61,351 bases of DNA from the NCBI RefSeq assembly GCF_000341265.1, contig NZ_ANAE01000092.1:1-61351 (forward strand), given 5' to 3'. The first letter of the stretch is position 1. Every line of letters starts with the position of its first letter. Shown in pieces: positions 41,417 through 50,076 of the stretch. The notes below the pieces were generated by a model that saw only the letters and a program-made list of their open reading frames with translations, ran no database searches and was not told the origin of the DNA. Both the position numbers and the translations under genes were made by a program. Origin of the DNA: Nocardiopsis prasina DSM 43845 (GTDB lineage Bacteria; Actinomycetota; Actinomycetes; Streptosporangiales; Streptosporangiaceae).

Positions 41417-42556
41417 GTGCTCCCGTCCAACAAGCGCACCCGCACCCAGCGCCGTTCGAGCGCCCACCGGGGCGCGGCCTCGGCCGCGCTGGCCGGACTT
41501 CTTCTCGCGTCCACCGCCTGTGGCAGCGACGACGCCGTCCAGGGGGCGGGCCCGGCGGTCCCCGACGACCTGGAGTGTTTCTCGGGGAGCCTGCACGGCT
41601 CCGGGTCCAGCGCCCAGGAGAACGCGATGACGACGTGGATCGCGGGCTTCCAGTCGGCTTGCGAGGACGCGCGCATCTACTACGACTCGATCGGTTCGGG
41701 CGGCGGCCGCAACCAGTTCATCGACGGCGCGGTGACCTTCGCGGGAACCGACGCGGCCATGGACGCCGACGAGAACGCCGACGCCGTGTCGCGCTGCGGC
41801 GGTTCGGACACCATCAACCTGCCCGCGTACGTGGTGGCGATCGCGGTGGTGTTCAACCTGGACGGGATCGAGGACCTCAACCTGCGCCCGGACACCGTGG
41901 CGAAGATCTTCAACCAGGACATCACGCGCTGGAACGACCCGGAGATCGCCGAGGACAACCCCGACGCCGACCTGCCGGACCTGGCGATCACACCGGTCAA
42001 CCGGGCCGACGACTCCGGGACGACGGAGAACTTCACCCGCTACCTGGCCGACGCCGCCCCCGACTCGTGGCCGCACGAGGCCGACGGACAGTGGCCGATC
42101 ACCCCGCGTGAGTCCGCGCAGGGCAACAGCGGCATCGCCGACACGGTCTCGCGGGCCGACGGCGCGATCGGGTACGTGGAGATGTCCCACCTGCACGGCC
42201 TGCCCGCCGCGAGCATCGGTGTGGGCGACGAGTTCGTGGACATCTCGCCGGAGGCGGCCGCCAAGGTCGTGGCCGACTCACCGCGCCGCGAGGAGAACAC
42301 GAGCGAGTACGACCTCGCGCTGGACCTGGACTACGGCACCACCGAGCCGGGCAGCTACCCGCTGGTGCTGGTCAGCTACGAGACCGTGTGCCTGGACTTC
42401 CCGGACCAGGGCGAGGCCGAGCGGGTCAAGGCGTTCCTGCGGTACGTGGTGAGCCCCGAGGGTCAGGAGGCGGCCTCCGAGGAGACCGACTCGACCCCGG
42501 TCAACGACTCCCTGCGTGAGGACCTGCTGACGTCCATCGAGGCGATCGGCTCCTAG
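41417..42556 (+). CDS. pstS: Phosphate ABC transporter substrate-binding lipoprotein PstS
   Basis: 379 residues from GTG 41417. Basic n-region (NKRTRTQRRSSAHRG), hydrophobic AALAGLLLASTAC, lipidated Cys35. Phosphate-binding loops: GSGSSAQENAMTTWI, YYDSIGSGGGRNQFI, TFAGTDAAMDADE, and TPVNRADDSGTTENF (SGTTENF is a PstS signature). The C-terminal part (YPLVLVSYETVCLDFPDQGE) is normal for the family. It binds inorganic phosphate outside the membrane for PstCAB, which is not encoded next to it. The upstream PHO-box-like repeats suggest PhoR-PhoP control under phosphate starvation. Confidence 0.9.
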   Translation: MLPSNKRTRTQRRSSAHRGAASAALAGLLLASTACGSDDAVQGAGPAVPDDLECFSGSLHGSGSSAQENAMTTWIAGFQSACEDARIYYDSIGSGGGRNQFIDGAVTFAGTDAAMDADENADAVSRCGGSDTINLPAYVVAIAVVFNLDGIEDLNLRPDTVAKIFNQDITRWNDPEIAEDNPDADLPDLAITPVNRADDSGTTENFTRYLADAAPDSWPHEADGQWPITPRESAQGNSGIADTVSRADGAIGYVEMSHLHGLPAASIGVGDEFVDISPEAAAKVVADSPRREENTSEYDLALDLDYGTTEPGSYPLVLVSYETVCLDFPDQGEAERVKAFLRYVVSPEGQEAASEETDSTPVNDSLREDLLTSIEAIGS

Positions 42557-42575
42557 GGCGCGCACCTCCGTCCAC

Positions 42576-42601
42576 GGGCGCGTCACCACGGTGGCGCGCC
42601 C
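42576..42601 (+). terminator. Terminator of pstS
   Basis: GGGCGCGTCACC followed by GGTGGCGCGCCC (one G-U pair), very short loop, 20 bp past the stop. Confidence 0.72.
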
Positions 42602-42720
42602 GTCGCACGCGTACGATCCGGTACCTTACGTACTGTCCGGGTAGCGCTGGGTCACGTGTGATTTGCGAGCGCTGTGCGGTGCGACCGGGTCCGCCCGTCC
42701 GGGTCGGTGTCTTCCCCCAC

Positions 42721-44445
42721 CTACCCGGTCGCGGCCGGGCCCCGGCCGGGGTCGTCCTCGTCGGGCATCTCGCGTCCGCAGGCCCGGCAGGCCCGGTACC
42801 AGAGTGAACGGATCCGGTGGCGGGGCCTGGCGCGGCGTCGCCCGCGCCACCAGCGCCCGCGTCTCTCCTCGTCCTCGTCGTCGCCCCCCGCGTCACCGGA
42901 GCGGTCATCCGTGTCGACGGAATCGGTCGGGACCGGCCCCCGGAGCCCGACCGCCGCCCGGGGCGGCGGCGGGACCGAACGGTGCAGGGTGAGGTCGGTG
43001 AGGGTGCCCTCTCCTCCGTGGATGCGGTACCGGCCGTGGAGTTCGGCGACCACGTCGGCCAGGTCCTCCTCGTCGTCGCACACCCGCATGGCCCGGGCCA
43101 GGGCCCTGGTGCGCCAGAGCCGGACCCCGGCGTCGCGGGTGGGCGAGGCGGCCAGGAAGAGTTCGGTGAGCCCGGCACGGGCCCGTTCGGCGCTGGCCAG
43201 GAGCCGGGACAGGGCCAGTTCGCCCAGCCCCCAGGCGACGGGCACCTGGAGGAGGAACGGGGAGGGGAAACCGGTCCTGGGCGCGGTGGCGGCGAAGGAG
43301 ATCCGTGGTTCCCGCAGGTAGTTGGCCTGGATCAGGCGCAGGTCGATCTGGGGGCCGTCGAACCCTCCCGAGGCCGCCTCGGCGCCCTCCCAGTCGGCGA
43401 CCAGCGTCACCGCGAGATCGGTCTCGGTGCCGTTGAGCAGCCGGTCCACGCAACCCCGGACGAGGTCGTAGGGGGCGCCGGACACGTCCACCACGGCGTG
43501 GACCAGCGGGGTGCGGCGGCGCGCCTCGGGGACCCGTTCACGGTAGGCGTGCGGATGCGGCATGAGTTCGGCCAGGACCGCGGTGCGGAAGCGTTCCGAG
43601 GGCAGGCGGGTACGGGCGGTGGAGGCCGGGCCCACGTGCCAGGCGGTGGCAGTGGGCTCGGGGACCATGACGGCTCCGGCCTGCCAGAGCCGGTAGCCGA
43701 ACTCGGTGTCCTGGCCGAGGTCGAGGTCGGGATCGACGCCCCCGGCCGCTTCGTAGAGGCTGCGTCGTACCGCCGCCGCCGCGCCCAGGTAGGCGTGGAA
43801 GCCGAGGTGGTCCGCGTCGCGCAGGTCGTCGCTCTGGTCGAGCAGGTGCTCGATCCAGTCGTGGCGGCCCCCGGTGTCCAGGTCGTGGTGGAGGTCGCCG
43901 GAGCGGGCGGCGGCCAGGACCGCCCCGGGGCCGTGGGGGTCGGTGTCGGTGAAGCGGACGCGGCCGAGGGTGACGCACTCGGCGTGGGCGTGGTGCCAAC
44001 GGGCCTGGGCCTCGACGAACTCGGGGCAGGCGACCATGTCGGCGTCCATCCACATGAGGATGTCGCCGGTGCTGGCGTGGGCTCCGTAGGCGCGGGCGTA
44101 CCCGGCGCCCCATCCGCCGTCGGGCGCGGCGACCACGCGGCAGCGGCGGGGTCGGTGGGCCGGGAGCGTGAGCGGTGGCGCGGAGTGGTCGTCGACGACC
44201 ACGACCTCGAAGAGGTGTTCGGGGTAGGTCTGCGCGGAGAGCGAGGCCAGCGCCAGGTCGAGGTGGGCCTGCCCGCCCCGCGCGGGGATGATGACGCTGA
44301 CCGTGAGTTCGGGTGTCCAGCGGCCGGTTGCGGGTGGTGTCAGCGCGCTCCAGTCGTTGCGGAAGACGCGGGTCGCGACCCGTTCCACCCGGCCACGGTG
44401 CGACACCCCGTCGACATGAGACCCTACGTGCTTATTCAGTGACAC
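42721..44445 (-). CDS. Family 2 glycosyltransferase
   Basis: 574 residues. GT2 (GT-A) core at about 45-300: VSVIIPARGGQAHLDLALAS, VVVVDDHSAPPL, GWGAGYARAYGAHASTGDIL, metal-binding WMDADM (DxD), and acceptor-region GVDPDLDLGQDTEFGYRLWQ. A second domain (~330-500) is unlike common families. The C-terminus is strongly charged (DDEDEERRGRWWRGRRRARP). No transmembrane helix, so cytosolic or membrane-associated through the basic tail. GTG 44445 lies 6 nt after a strong minus-strand -10 (TATAGT), indicating a leaderless message; GTG 44472 is the longer option. Likely cell-wall or surface polysaccharide glycosylation; substrate unknown. Confidence 0.83.
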   Translation of the reverse strand: MSLNKHVGSHVDGVSHRGRVERVATRVFRNDWSALTPPATGRWTPELTVSVIIPARGGQAHLDLALASLSAQTYPEHLFEVVVVDDHSAPPLTLPAHRPRRCRVVAAPDGGWGAGYARAYGAHASTGDILMWMDADMVACPEFVEAQARWHHAHAECVTLGRVRFTDTDPHGPGAVLAAARSGDLHHDLDTGGRHDWIEHLLDQSDDLRDADHLGFHAYLGAAAAVRRSLYEAAGGVDPDLDLGQDTEFGYRLWQAGAVMVPEPTATAWHVGPASTARTRLPSERFRTAVLAELMPHPHAYRERVPEARRRTPLVHAVVDVSGAPYDLVRGCVDRLLNGTETDLAVTLVADWEGAEAASGGFDGPQIDLRLIQANYLREPRISFAATAPRTGFPSPFLLQVPVAWGLGELALSRLLASAERARAGLTELFLAASPTRDAGVRLWRTRALARAMRVCDDEEDLADVVAELHGRYRIHGGEGTLTDLTLHRSVPPPPRAAVGLRGPVPTDSVDTDDRSGDAGGDDEDEERRGRWWRGRRRARPRHRIRSLWYRACRACGREMPDEDDPGRGPAATG

Positions 44446-44457
44446 AGAGTCACTATA
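44438..44457 (-). promoter_or_regulatory. GT2 gene promoter with inverted repeat
   Basis: Minus-strand -10 TATAGT (44457-44452). AGTGAC-ACAGA-GTCACT (44438-44454) is a perfect 6-bp inverted repeat covering the predicted transcription start and the start codon, a position suited to repression. No clear -35. Confidence 0.5.
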
Positions 44458-44580
44458 GCGATGTTTCCCCACACAGAGTGAGTGTCGGCTCTCCTCGATG
44501 TGTCACCGAAGCGGGTTCCGGGCGTCACGAGGGAGTGGCCCGGACCGCACGGGGGCGCCGGAGCGGTCGGAGCGGAGGGG

Positions 44581-44757
44581 TCAGCGGCGCCGGTCGGAGG
44601 ACTCGGACCGCAGCATGCGCAGGCCCAGCAGGACGACCCCGACGACCAGGGCGATCATCACTCCCCACACCAACAGGCCGACGATCACCGACAGCAGCCA
44701 GAACAGGGCGAAGACGACCGCGACACCCGCGGCGACCCTGAGAACGAGACGACCCAT
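44581..44757 (-). CDS. Small two-helix membrane protein (58 aa)
   Basis: 58 residues, ATG 44757 to TGA 44581: MGRLVLRVAAGVAVVFALFW, then two closely spaced hydrophobic helices (about 9-29 and 31-46), ending RMLRSESSDRRR. The positive C-terminus suggests that end is cytoplasmic. Third-codon GC is high and in step with neighbouring genes. Small hydrophobic proteins of this kind are common next to cell-envelope genes. Function unknown. Confidence 0.6.
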   Translation of the reverse strand: MGRLVLRVAAGVAVVFALFWLLSVIVGLLVWGVMIALVVGVVLLGLRMLRSESSDRRR

Positions 44758-44846
44758 GCGCCGAAGGATACGCGGGCACCGCTTCGGGCGGAACCCCGGT
44801 CCACCCTCGGGGAGGACGGACCGGGGCGCACCGCGCGCGGCGTTTC

Positions 44847-45848
44847 CTAGCCCGGACGGACGGCGCTGGTGAAGACACCGTCCCAGTAGGCGGCCAGCGA
44901 GACCTCCTCCAGCGGCTTGGACGGGTTCGACCCGTGGATCATCATCCCGTTGCCGGCGTAGATGCCCACGTGGCTCGGCGCCGAGACGTCGTAGAAGAAC
45001 ATCAGGTCGCCGGGCTGGAGCTGGTCACGCGAGACCGGGGTCCCGGCGTTGACCTGGTCGTAGGTGGTGCGCGGCAGGCTCACGCCCGCCTGGGCCCACG
45101 CGGCCTGGGTCAGACCGGAGCAGTCGTAGCCGTCGGGCCCGGTACCGCCCCAGACGTAGGGCTTGCCGATCTGCGCGCGGGCGAAGTCCAGGACGGCCTG
45201 GACGTCACCGGAGACGGCGGCGGTCTCCGCGGCGGAACCGCCGCCGGTGTCGGCGGCCTCGCCCACGGTCGGGTCGACACCGCCCAGACTCTCCAGGACA
45301 GCGGCCTGTTCCTCCAGCGCGGCCTCGCTCTGGGCCACGGCCTCCTCGGCGGCCTCCATGGACTGGGCCGCCGCCTGCTCGGTCGCCCCCGCCGCGTTGT
45401 ACAGCTCCTCGGCGTTCTCGACCTCGGTCACGTAGTCGGCCAGGGTCGCCTGCTGCCCCTCGGACAGGTAGTCGAGGTCGGCGATGTTCTGGAGCGCGTT
45501 GTCGGCGTCCGCGCCGAACAGCACGCCCATCGAGCTGTGGGTGGCGCCGGTGTAGGCGCCCTGCACGATGACGGAGACCTGGCCGGACTTGGCGTCCAGC
45601 TCCTCCTCGGCGTCCTCCAGGCGTTCCTGGAGGTCCTCGAGTTCGGCCTCGGCCGCGGCGTGGTCCTCCTTGGCCTCGTTGAAGTCCGCGTTCAGCCCGG
45701 AGAGCTCCTCCTGGAGCTCCTCGTAGCGCTCACGGGCCTCCGACTCGGTCTGGTCGGCCAGGGCTACGCCGGAGGACAGGACCACGGCACCGAGAGCGAC
45801 GAAGCCGACCGTCGTCAGGCGACGGGTGGGTTCGGGGTTGCGAGTCAA
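44847..45848 (-). CDS. Secreted NlpC/P60 peptidoglycan hydrolase (RipA/CwlO-like)
   Basis: 333 residues. Signal peptide TRNPEPTRRLTTVGFVALGA ending near VALADQ; a long coiled coil (~35-90 and ~140-190, ERYEELQEELSGLNADFNEA); then an NlpC/P60 domain with PYVWGGTGPDGYDCSGLTQA (nucleophile C243), SHVGIYAGNGMMIH (H293) and H305 as third catalytic residue. It cleaves peptide cross-links in the wall. The coiled coil probably binds FtsEX, or self-inhibits as in CwlO/RipA types. TTG 45848 gives the cleanest signal peptide; GTG 45887 is the longer alternative. A ~480-bp region without genes lies upstream. Confidence 0.88.
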   Translation of the reverse strand: MTRNPEPTRRLTTVGFVALGAVVLSSGVALADQTESEARERYEELQEELSGLNADFNEAKEDHAAAEAELEDLQERLEDAEEELDAKSGQVSVIVQGAYTGATHSSMGVLFGADADNALQNIADLDYLSEGQQATLADYVTEVENAEELYNAAGATEQAAAQSMEAAEEAVAQSEAALEEQAAVLESLGGVDPTVGEAADTGGGSAAETAAVSGDVQAVLDFARAQIGKPYVWGGTGPDGYDCSGLTQAAWAQAGVSLPRTTYDQVNAGTPVSRDQLQPGDLMFFYDVSAPSHVGIYAGNGMMIHGSNPSKPLEEVSLAAYWDGVFTSAVRPG

Positions 45849-46292
45849 AGCACCGACTGCCTTTCTCCCACACCCGTTTACCGACACTCGGGCATCCCGA
45901 AGGCACGCCGAGGGACGGCGCGGGGATGCGTGGTGGGGGGATACCGGCGGCGACGGGAAGGGTCGCGGGAACTCGCCGGGCGTCGTGACGGCCCCCGCTC
46001 CTGGGACAAGGACAGCTGCTGAGCGGGGTGCAACGGCAGGTCGTACGCTGTCACCCTGGTGGTGACGAACTGGGGCGTTCCGACCTGGGGGAACACTAAT
46101 TCATCCCCCGGACCCGAAGCGACCCTTTCGTTACTTGCCGATGGGCAACCCGGTCCTCCCGAACCGGGCACGCCCCGTCCCGGAACCCCGCCGGGGGCGC
46201 GGGTGGCGCTTCGTTCTTCCCGTGGACGTCGAGTCAAAACCGGACCAAGCGCGGACTTGACCGTGACGCGTCTCACTCCCGCACGGGGAAGG
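45849..46292. other. Long non-coding region upstream of NlpC/P60 gene
   Basis: No protein gene is seen. On the minus strand (sense for the hydrolase gene) it contains GGGGGA-N11-TCCCCC (about 46087-46109), TTGCC-GATG-GGCAA read on the plus strand (46135-46148) and an AT-richer block at 46095-46135, probably the promoter. That predicts a 5' leader of roughly 200-270 nt. I looked for a c-di-AMP (ydaO) riboswitch and did not find its conserved blocks. Confidence 0.45.
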
Positions 46293-46320
46293 GGGTCGGA
46301 CACCCGGGGGTGTCCGACCC
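46293..46320 (-). terminator. Terminator of S9 peptidase gene
   Basis: GGGTCGGACACC and GGTGTCCGACCC form a perfect 12-bp stem around CGGG, 7 bp after the stop of the minus-strand gene. Confidence 0.8.
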
Positions 46321-46327
46321 GGCCGCG

Positions 46328-48226
46328 TCACAGGTGGCGGTCCCACCAGTCGAGGATCGCCTCGAATCGGGCCACCCGGTGGCTGGGCAGACCAGAGCGC
46401 GAGAGCTCGTGCCCCTCTCCCGGGAACAGCAGCATCTCGGCCTCGTGTCCCCGCTTCCTGAGCGCCACGAACAGACGCTGGGCCTGCTCCACGGGGCAGC
46501 GCCAGTCCTGCTCGGAGTGGATGATCAGGAACGGCTTGTCGATGCGGTCCGCGTGGCTGAGCGGGCTCTCCTCGGCCCAGGTCTCCGGCGGACCGTACAG
46601 CGGCTCCGGGAAGAACGCCCCGATGTCGGAGGACCCCTGGAAGCTGTCGATCGCGTTGACCGCGCGCTCACTGATGGCGGCGCGGAAGCGCTCGCCGTGG
46701 TGGGCCGCGATCCACGTGGTCATGAACCCGCCGTGCGAGCCGCCCATGACCCCCACCCTGGAGGCGTCCAGCCGGTCGTCCCCGAGGGCCTCGTCAAGGA
46801 TGGCCAGGACGTCGACGGAGGTGGTGGCGCCCACCGAACCGATGACCGCCCGGCCGTGCTCCTGTCCGTAGCCCGACGAACCGCGCGGGTTGCAGTAGAC
46901 CACCGCGTACCCGGCCGCCGCGTACACCTGGGTCTCGTCGAAGAGCTGCCAGCCGTACTGGGCGAACGGGCCTCCGTGGATCATCAGCACCACCGGGTGC
47001 GGCCCCTCGCCCTCGGGCACCGCCAACCAGCCGTGGACCTCGTTGCCGTCCTCGGTGCGGGCGGTCAGCTCGGTCACCGGAAGCGGGTCCAGATCCTGGT
47101 CCGCGAACGAGGTCAGGGCCCGGGCGCCGTCCCCGGTGACCACGTACAGCTCGCCGCTGTGGCGCTCTCCGGCGGCCGCCACCACGGTGACCCCGCCCGC
47201 GTGGTCGAAGGAGGTCACCTGCACGCGACCGCCGAACAGCGTGGTGCGCACGCCGCCGGGGGTGACCAGGTACAGCTCGACCGCGCCCCGGTTCTCACCG
47301 GCGACGAGCACGCCCTCGTCGGTCACCTGGGTGCGCAGAGCCATGCGGGGGTCCTCGGTCCCGGTCAGCCTCCGGGGAGCCTCGGAGCCGTCGAAGGGCA
47401 CCGACCACAGGCCCGTCACCCGCCCCACGAAGTCGTCGCGGTCCGGGCCGAGCTCGTCACCGAGGAAGTACACGGTGGCGCCGTCCTCGGACAGGCTCGC
47501 CGTCCCGGCGCCCAGGTCGCCCCGGGTGATCCGGCGCGGTTCGGCCCCGGCCTCGGGAAGGCAGGCCCACACGTCGCGGACCAGATCGGTGTCGCGCGTC
47601 CCGTGCAGGGAGGCGTCGAAGACCAGCCCCGTGCCGTCCGGGGTCCACGACGGGCGACCGTGGTCGGCGTCCCCCTCCGTGACCTGGACCGGCTCGCCCG
47701 TCTCGCCCGACGGGTCGACGGGGGCGCTGACGAAGACGTGCTGGCGGCGGTCGTTGGTGAACCCGAAGTCGTCACGGCGGTACTTCAGCGTGGTGATCCG
47801 GCGTGGCGGCTCCTGGTCCGGGGCTCCCTCCACGTAGCGGTTCTCCTCGGGCACCCGCGCGTTGTAGGCCAGGCGGGAGGAGTCGGGGCTCCACGTGAAC
47901 GCTCCGGTGCCGAGCGGGTGGTCGGTGATCTTCCACGGCTCGCCACCGTCCGAGGGCAGGACGTGGATCTGGGGGCGTTTGTCCTCATCGGGGCGGAGGA
48001 AGGCGATCCAGCGACCGTCGGGCGAGAAGGCGGGGGCGCTGTCGCGCGTGCCCCGGGTGATCCTGCGGGCGGGTGCGGAGCCGTCGGTGGCAACGCTCCA
48101 GAGGGAACCGAGGTGGGCGTCCTCCTCCAGGTCGGGGCGGGACACGGCGAGGACCGCCAGGGCACCGTCCGGGGACAGTGACGGTGCGCTGAGGCTGTGC
48201 AGGCGAGCGATGTCAACGGGTTTCAT
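46328..48226 (-). CDS. S9-family prolyl oligopeptidase-type serine peptidase
   Basis: 632 residues. N-terminal beta-propeller with TolB/DPP-like repeats (SLSPDGALAVLAVS, AFSPDGRWIAFLRP, TWSPDSSRLAYNAR, SWTPDGTGLVFDAS); C-terminal alpha/beta hydrolase with nucleophile S497 in GGSHGG, D574 in SEQDWRCP and H606 in PGEGHELS. The oxyanion region is MIHGGPFAQYGW. Acylaminoacyl-peptidase/dipeptidyl-peptidase-like, cleaving short peptides in the cytoplasm (no signal peptide). ATG 48226 has no Shine-Dalgarno, so it may be leaderless; an extension to ATG 48274 is low-complexity. Confidence 0.9.
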   Translation of the reverse strand: MKPVDIARLHSLSAPSLSPDGALAVLAVSRPDLEEDAHLGSLWSVATDGSAPARRITRGTRDSAPAFSPDGRWIAFLRPDEDKRPQIHVLPSDGGEPWKITDHPLGTGAFTWSPDSSRLAYNARVPEENRYVEGAPDQEPPRRITTLKYRRDDFGFTNDRRQHVFVSAPVDPSGETGEPVQVTEGDADHGRPSWTPDGTGLVFDASLHGTRDTDLVRDVWACLPEAGAEPRRITRGDLGAGTASLSEDGATVYFLGDELGPDRDDFVGRVTGLWSVPFDGSEAPRRLTGTEDPRMALRTQVTDEGVLVAGENRGAVELYLVTPGGVRTTLFGGRVQVTSFDHAGGVTVVAAAGERHSGELYVVTGDGARALTSFADQDLDPLPVTELTARTEDGNEVHGWLAVPEGEGPHPVVLMIHGGPFAQYGWQLFDETQVYAAAGYAVVYCNPRGSSGYGQEHGRAVIGSVGATTSVDVLAILDEALGDDRLDASRVGVMGGSHGGFMTTWIAAHHGERFRAAISERAVNAIDSFQGSSDIGAFFPEPLYGPPETWAEESPLSHADRIDKPFLIIHSEQDWRCPVEQAQRLFVALRKRGHEAEMLLFPGEGHELSRSGLPSHRVARFEAILDWWDRHL

Positions 48227-48638
48227 ACACGAGTGGCGGCCGCGCGCGGGCGCGGTCCGCCTTCTCCTTCCCATGGGTACGGGGATGCCGATGACCGAAG
48301 GCGCCCCCCGGTCAGGGGGTCATCCCACACGGACCCTATCGACGCGCGATCGGCCGCATCCATAGCTTTTGCACCATTGGTGCGTATTCGAGCCGATCGG
48401 TACCCGTGGTCCGCGCGGGAGCCGCGCTCTCCCCCTCTCCCCCGCCGCACTTCGGCGACGCCGCCACACCCTCGACACCCGAGGTGCCCTGGAGCCCCCG
48501 CATGCGAGCACCGGGATCCACCGGTGGTCCTCCCCTCACCCACGAGCCGGTAGCCGTCCCCCACGATCAGGCCGGAAGGGCCCGGCTCGGCGGCCGCCGC
48601 CGGGGCACCCGCGCACGCGGGCCCCCAGCGCGCCCCCG
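48227..48638. other. Intergenic region
   Basis: 412 bp without a convincing gene. Next to the Rv3235-like stop there is a strong GC hairpin (CGGCGGCGGCCGCCG on the minus strand, near 48588-48602), likely its terminator. GCACCA-T-TGGTGC (48371-48383) is a perfect inverted repeat in an AT-rich island (48358-48390) that probably contains the promoter for the S9 peptidase gene. Confidence 0.45.
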
Positions 48639-49100
48639 TCAGCGGGTCCTGTCGGTCTCCAGGCGGGTGCAGACCCAGCGTTCTCCCTCGCGACGGAGAC
48701 GGAAGGCGAACACCCGGGTACGGCTGTCGCAGGCGATCACGGCGCTGGCCTCCATCCCGCCCGCGCCGAGCGGCTGGTGGAACACCCGGGTCAGCCGGGG
48801 CGCCATCGCGCAGTGCACCGATCCGCGCAGGCGACGCAGTTCCTCCCGCACCGGGACCGTCACGTGGTTCCGCAGCACCTCCGGAGCCCGCCTGCCGACC
48901 AGGACCTCCGCCATCTGCTGCGCCAGCCGGTGCACGTCGCCGGGGGTCCGGTGGCCCGCCAGCGGGGACGCCGCGCACCGGCCCGAGGTCATCCCACGGC
49001 GCGGAGAGCGGGCGGGGGTCCGCACCGGTCGCCACGGGTTGGCCGCGCCGCGGGCGCAGACCGGGTGCTGGCAGGGGTGGCGGTGAGAGGAGTGCGACAT
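48639..49100 (-). CDS. Rv3235-like protein (DUF6459 type)
   Basis: 153 residues. A basic disordered N-terminus (1-50, His- and Cys-containing HRHPCQHPVC) is followed by a compact domain: LAQQMAEVLVGRRAPEVLRN, VREELRRLRGSV and SRTRVFAFRLRREGERWVCT. This pattern matches the actinobacterial Rv3235 family, usually encoded near secA, although secA is not here. Role unknown. ATG 49100 has GAAGGA 9 nt upstream. It is divergent from the glycerophosphodiesterase gene. Confidence 0.75.
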   Translation of the reverse strand: MSHSSHRHPCQHPVCARGAANPWRPVRTPARSPRRGMTSGRCAASPLAGHRTPGDVHRLAQQMAEVLVGRRAPEVLRNHVTVPVREELRRLRGSVHCAMAPRLTRVFHQPLGAGGMEASAVIACDSRTRVFAFRLRREGERWVCTRLETDRTR

Positions 49101-49254
49101 GAACGGATTCCTTCCGGGGGGACGACACCCTGACGCCCGTCAAGGAGCGGGCGGGCGCACTCCCGTGCCACCTGGCATTCCAGGTTTCTCACGACCGTCG
49201 ACACGGCCGCCCCTCGGCGAGCGGCCCCACCTGGGAACCGTCATACTTCAAGAC

Positions 49255-50067
49255 GTGACTCACGCGTACCTTTCCTCCCCCGTGCCCGTCGCCCTCGCCC
49301 ACCGGGGCGGGTGGCTCACCGACGACCAGGGTGTGCGCCGCACCGAGCTGGAGAACACGGCGGTGGCCTTCCAACACGCCGTAGACCTGGGCTACACGTA
49401 CCTGGAGACGGACGTGCACGCCACCAGCGACGGCGTGCTCATGGCCTTCCACGACCGCACCCTGGACCGCACCACCGACCGGGACGGCGCCATCTCCGCG
49501 CTCCCCCACCGGGAGGTCGCCCGGGCCCGGGTGGCGGGCAAGGAACCCGTCCCCCTCCTGGAGGATCTGCTCGGCGCCTGGCCGGAGGCACGCTTCAACA
49601 TCGACCTCAAGGCGGACGGCGCCGTCCTTCCGCTTCTGGAGGTGCTCCGCCGCACCCAGGCGTGGGACCGCGTGTGCGTGGGCTCCTTCGACCAGAACCG
49701 CCTGGAGCGGGCCCGACGGATCTACGGCCCCCGCGTGGCCACCTCCTGCGGCCCCGTCGACGTGGCCCGCCTCCGGCTGGCCTCGCTCTCCCCGCTCCTG
49801 CGCCCCACCGCCAGCCGCACCCCGGTCTGCGCGCAGATCCCGATGAGCCACGGCGGTTTCCCGATCCTCAGCCGGGACGTGATCAGCGCCGCGCACCGGA
49901 TCGGCATGCAGGTGCACGTCTGGACCGTCAACGAGCCCGAGGTGATGGAGCGCCTGCTGGACGCGGGCGTGGACGGCATCATCACCGACAACACCGTCGC
50001 GCTGCGCGAGGTTCTCCTCCGACGCGGCCGTTGGAACCAGCCCCCCAGAACCACGAAGATCGGATAG
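49255..50067 (+). CDS. Glycerophosphodiester phosphodiesterase
   Basis: 270 residues, GDPD TIM barrel. HRGGW with the catalytic His, ELENTAVAFQHAVDLGYTYL, ETDVHATSDGVLMAFHD (metal Glu/Asp and second His), RTTDRDGAI, FNIDLKADGA and VHVWTVNEPEVMERLLDAGV. It hydrolyses glycerophosphodiesters to glycerol-3-phosphate and an alcohol. No signal peptide in this version. GTG 49255 follows CATACT by 7 nt, a leaderless layout; longer frames are low-complexity. The MFS gene starts 9 bp after the stop, so the two form an operon. Confidence 0.88.
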   Translation: MTHAYLSSPVPVALAHRGGWLTDDQGVRRTELENTAVAFQHAVDLGYTYLETDVHATSDGVLMAFHDRTLDRTTDRDGAISALPHREVARARVAGKEPVPLLEDLLGAWPEARFNIDLKADGAVLPLLEVLRRTQAWDRVCVGSFDQNRLERARRIYGPRVATSCGPVDVARLRLASLSPLLRPTASRTPVCAQIPMSHGGFPILSRDVISAAHRIGMQVHVWTVNEPEVMERLLDAGVDGIITDNTVALREVLLRRGRWNQPPRTTKIG

Positions 50068-50076
50068 CCCCCCTCG

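Noticed and set aside
45850..46150. c-di-AMP (ydaO-type) riboswitch before the NlpC/P60 gene
   Set aside because: The conserved blocks expected (GGGGTGAATC-like and CAGCTAACC-like) are absent on the sense strand; only simple hairpins are seen.
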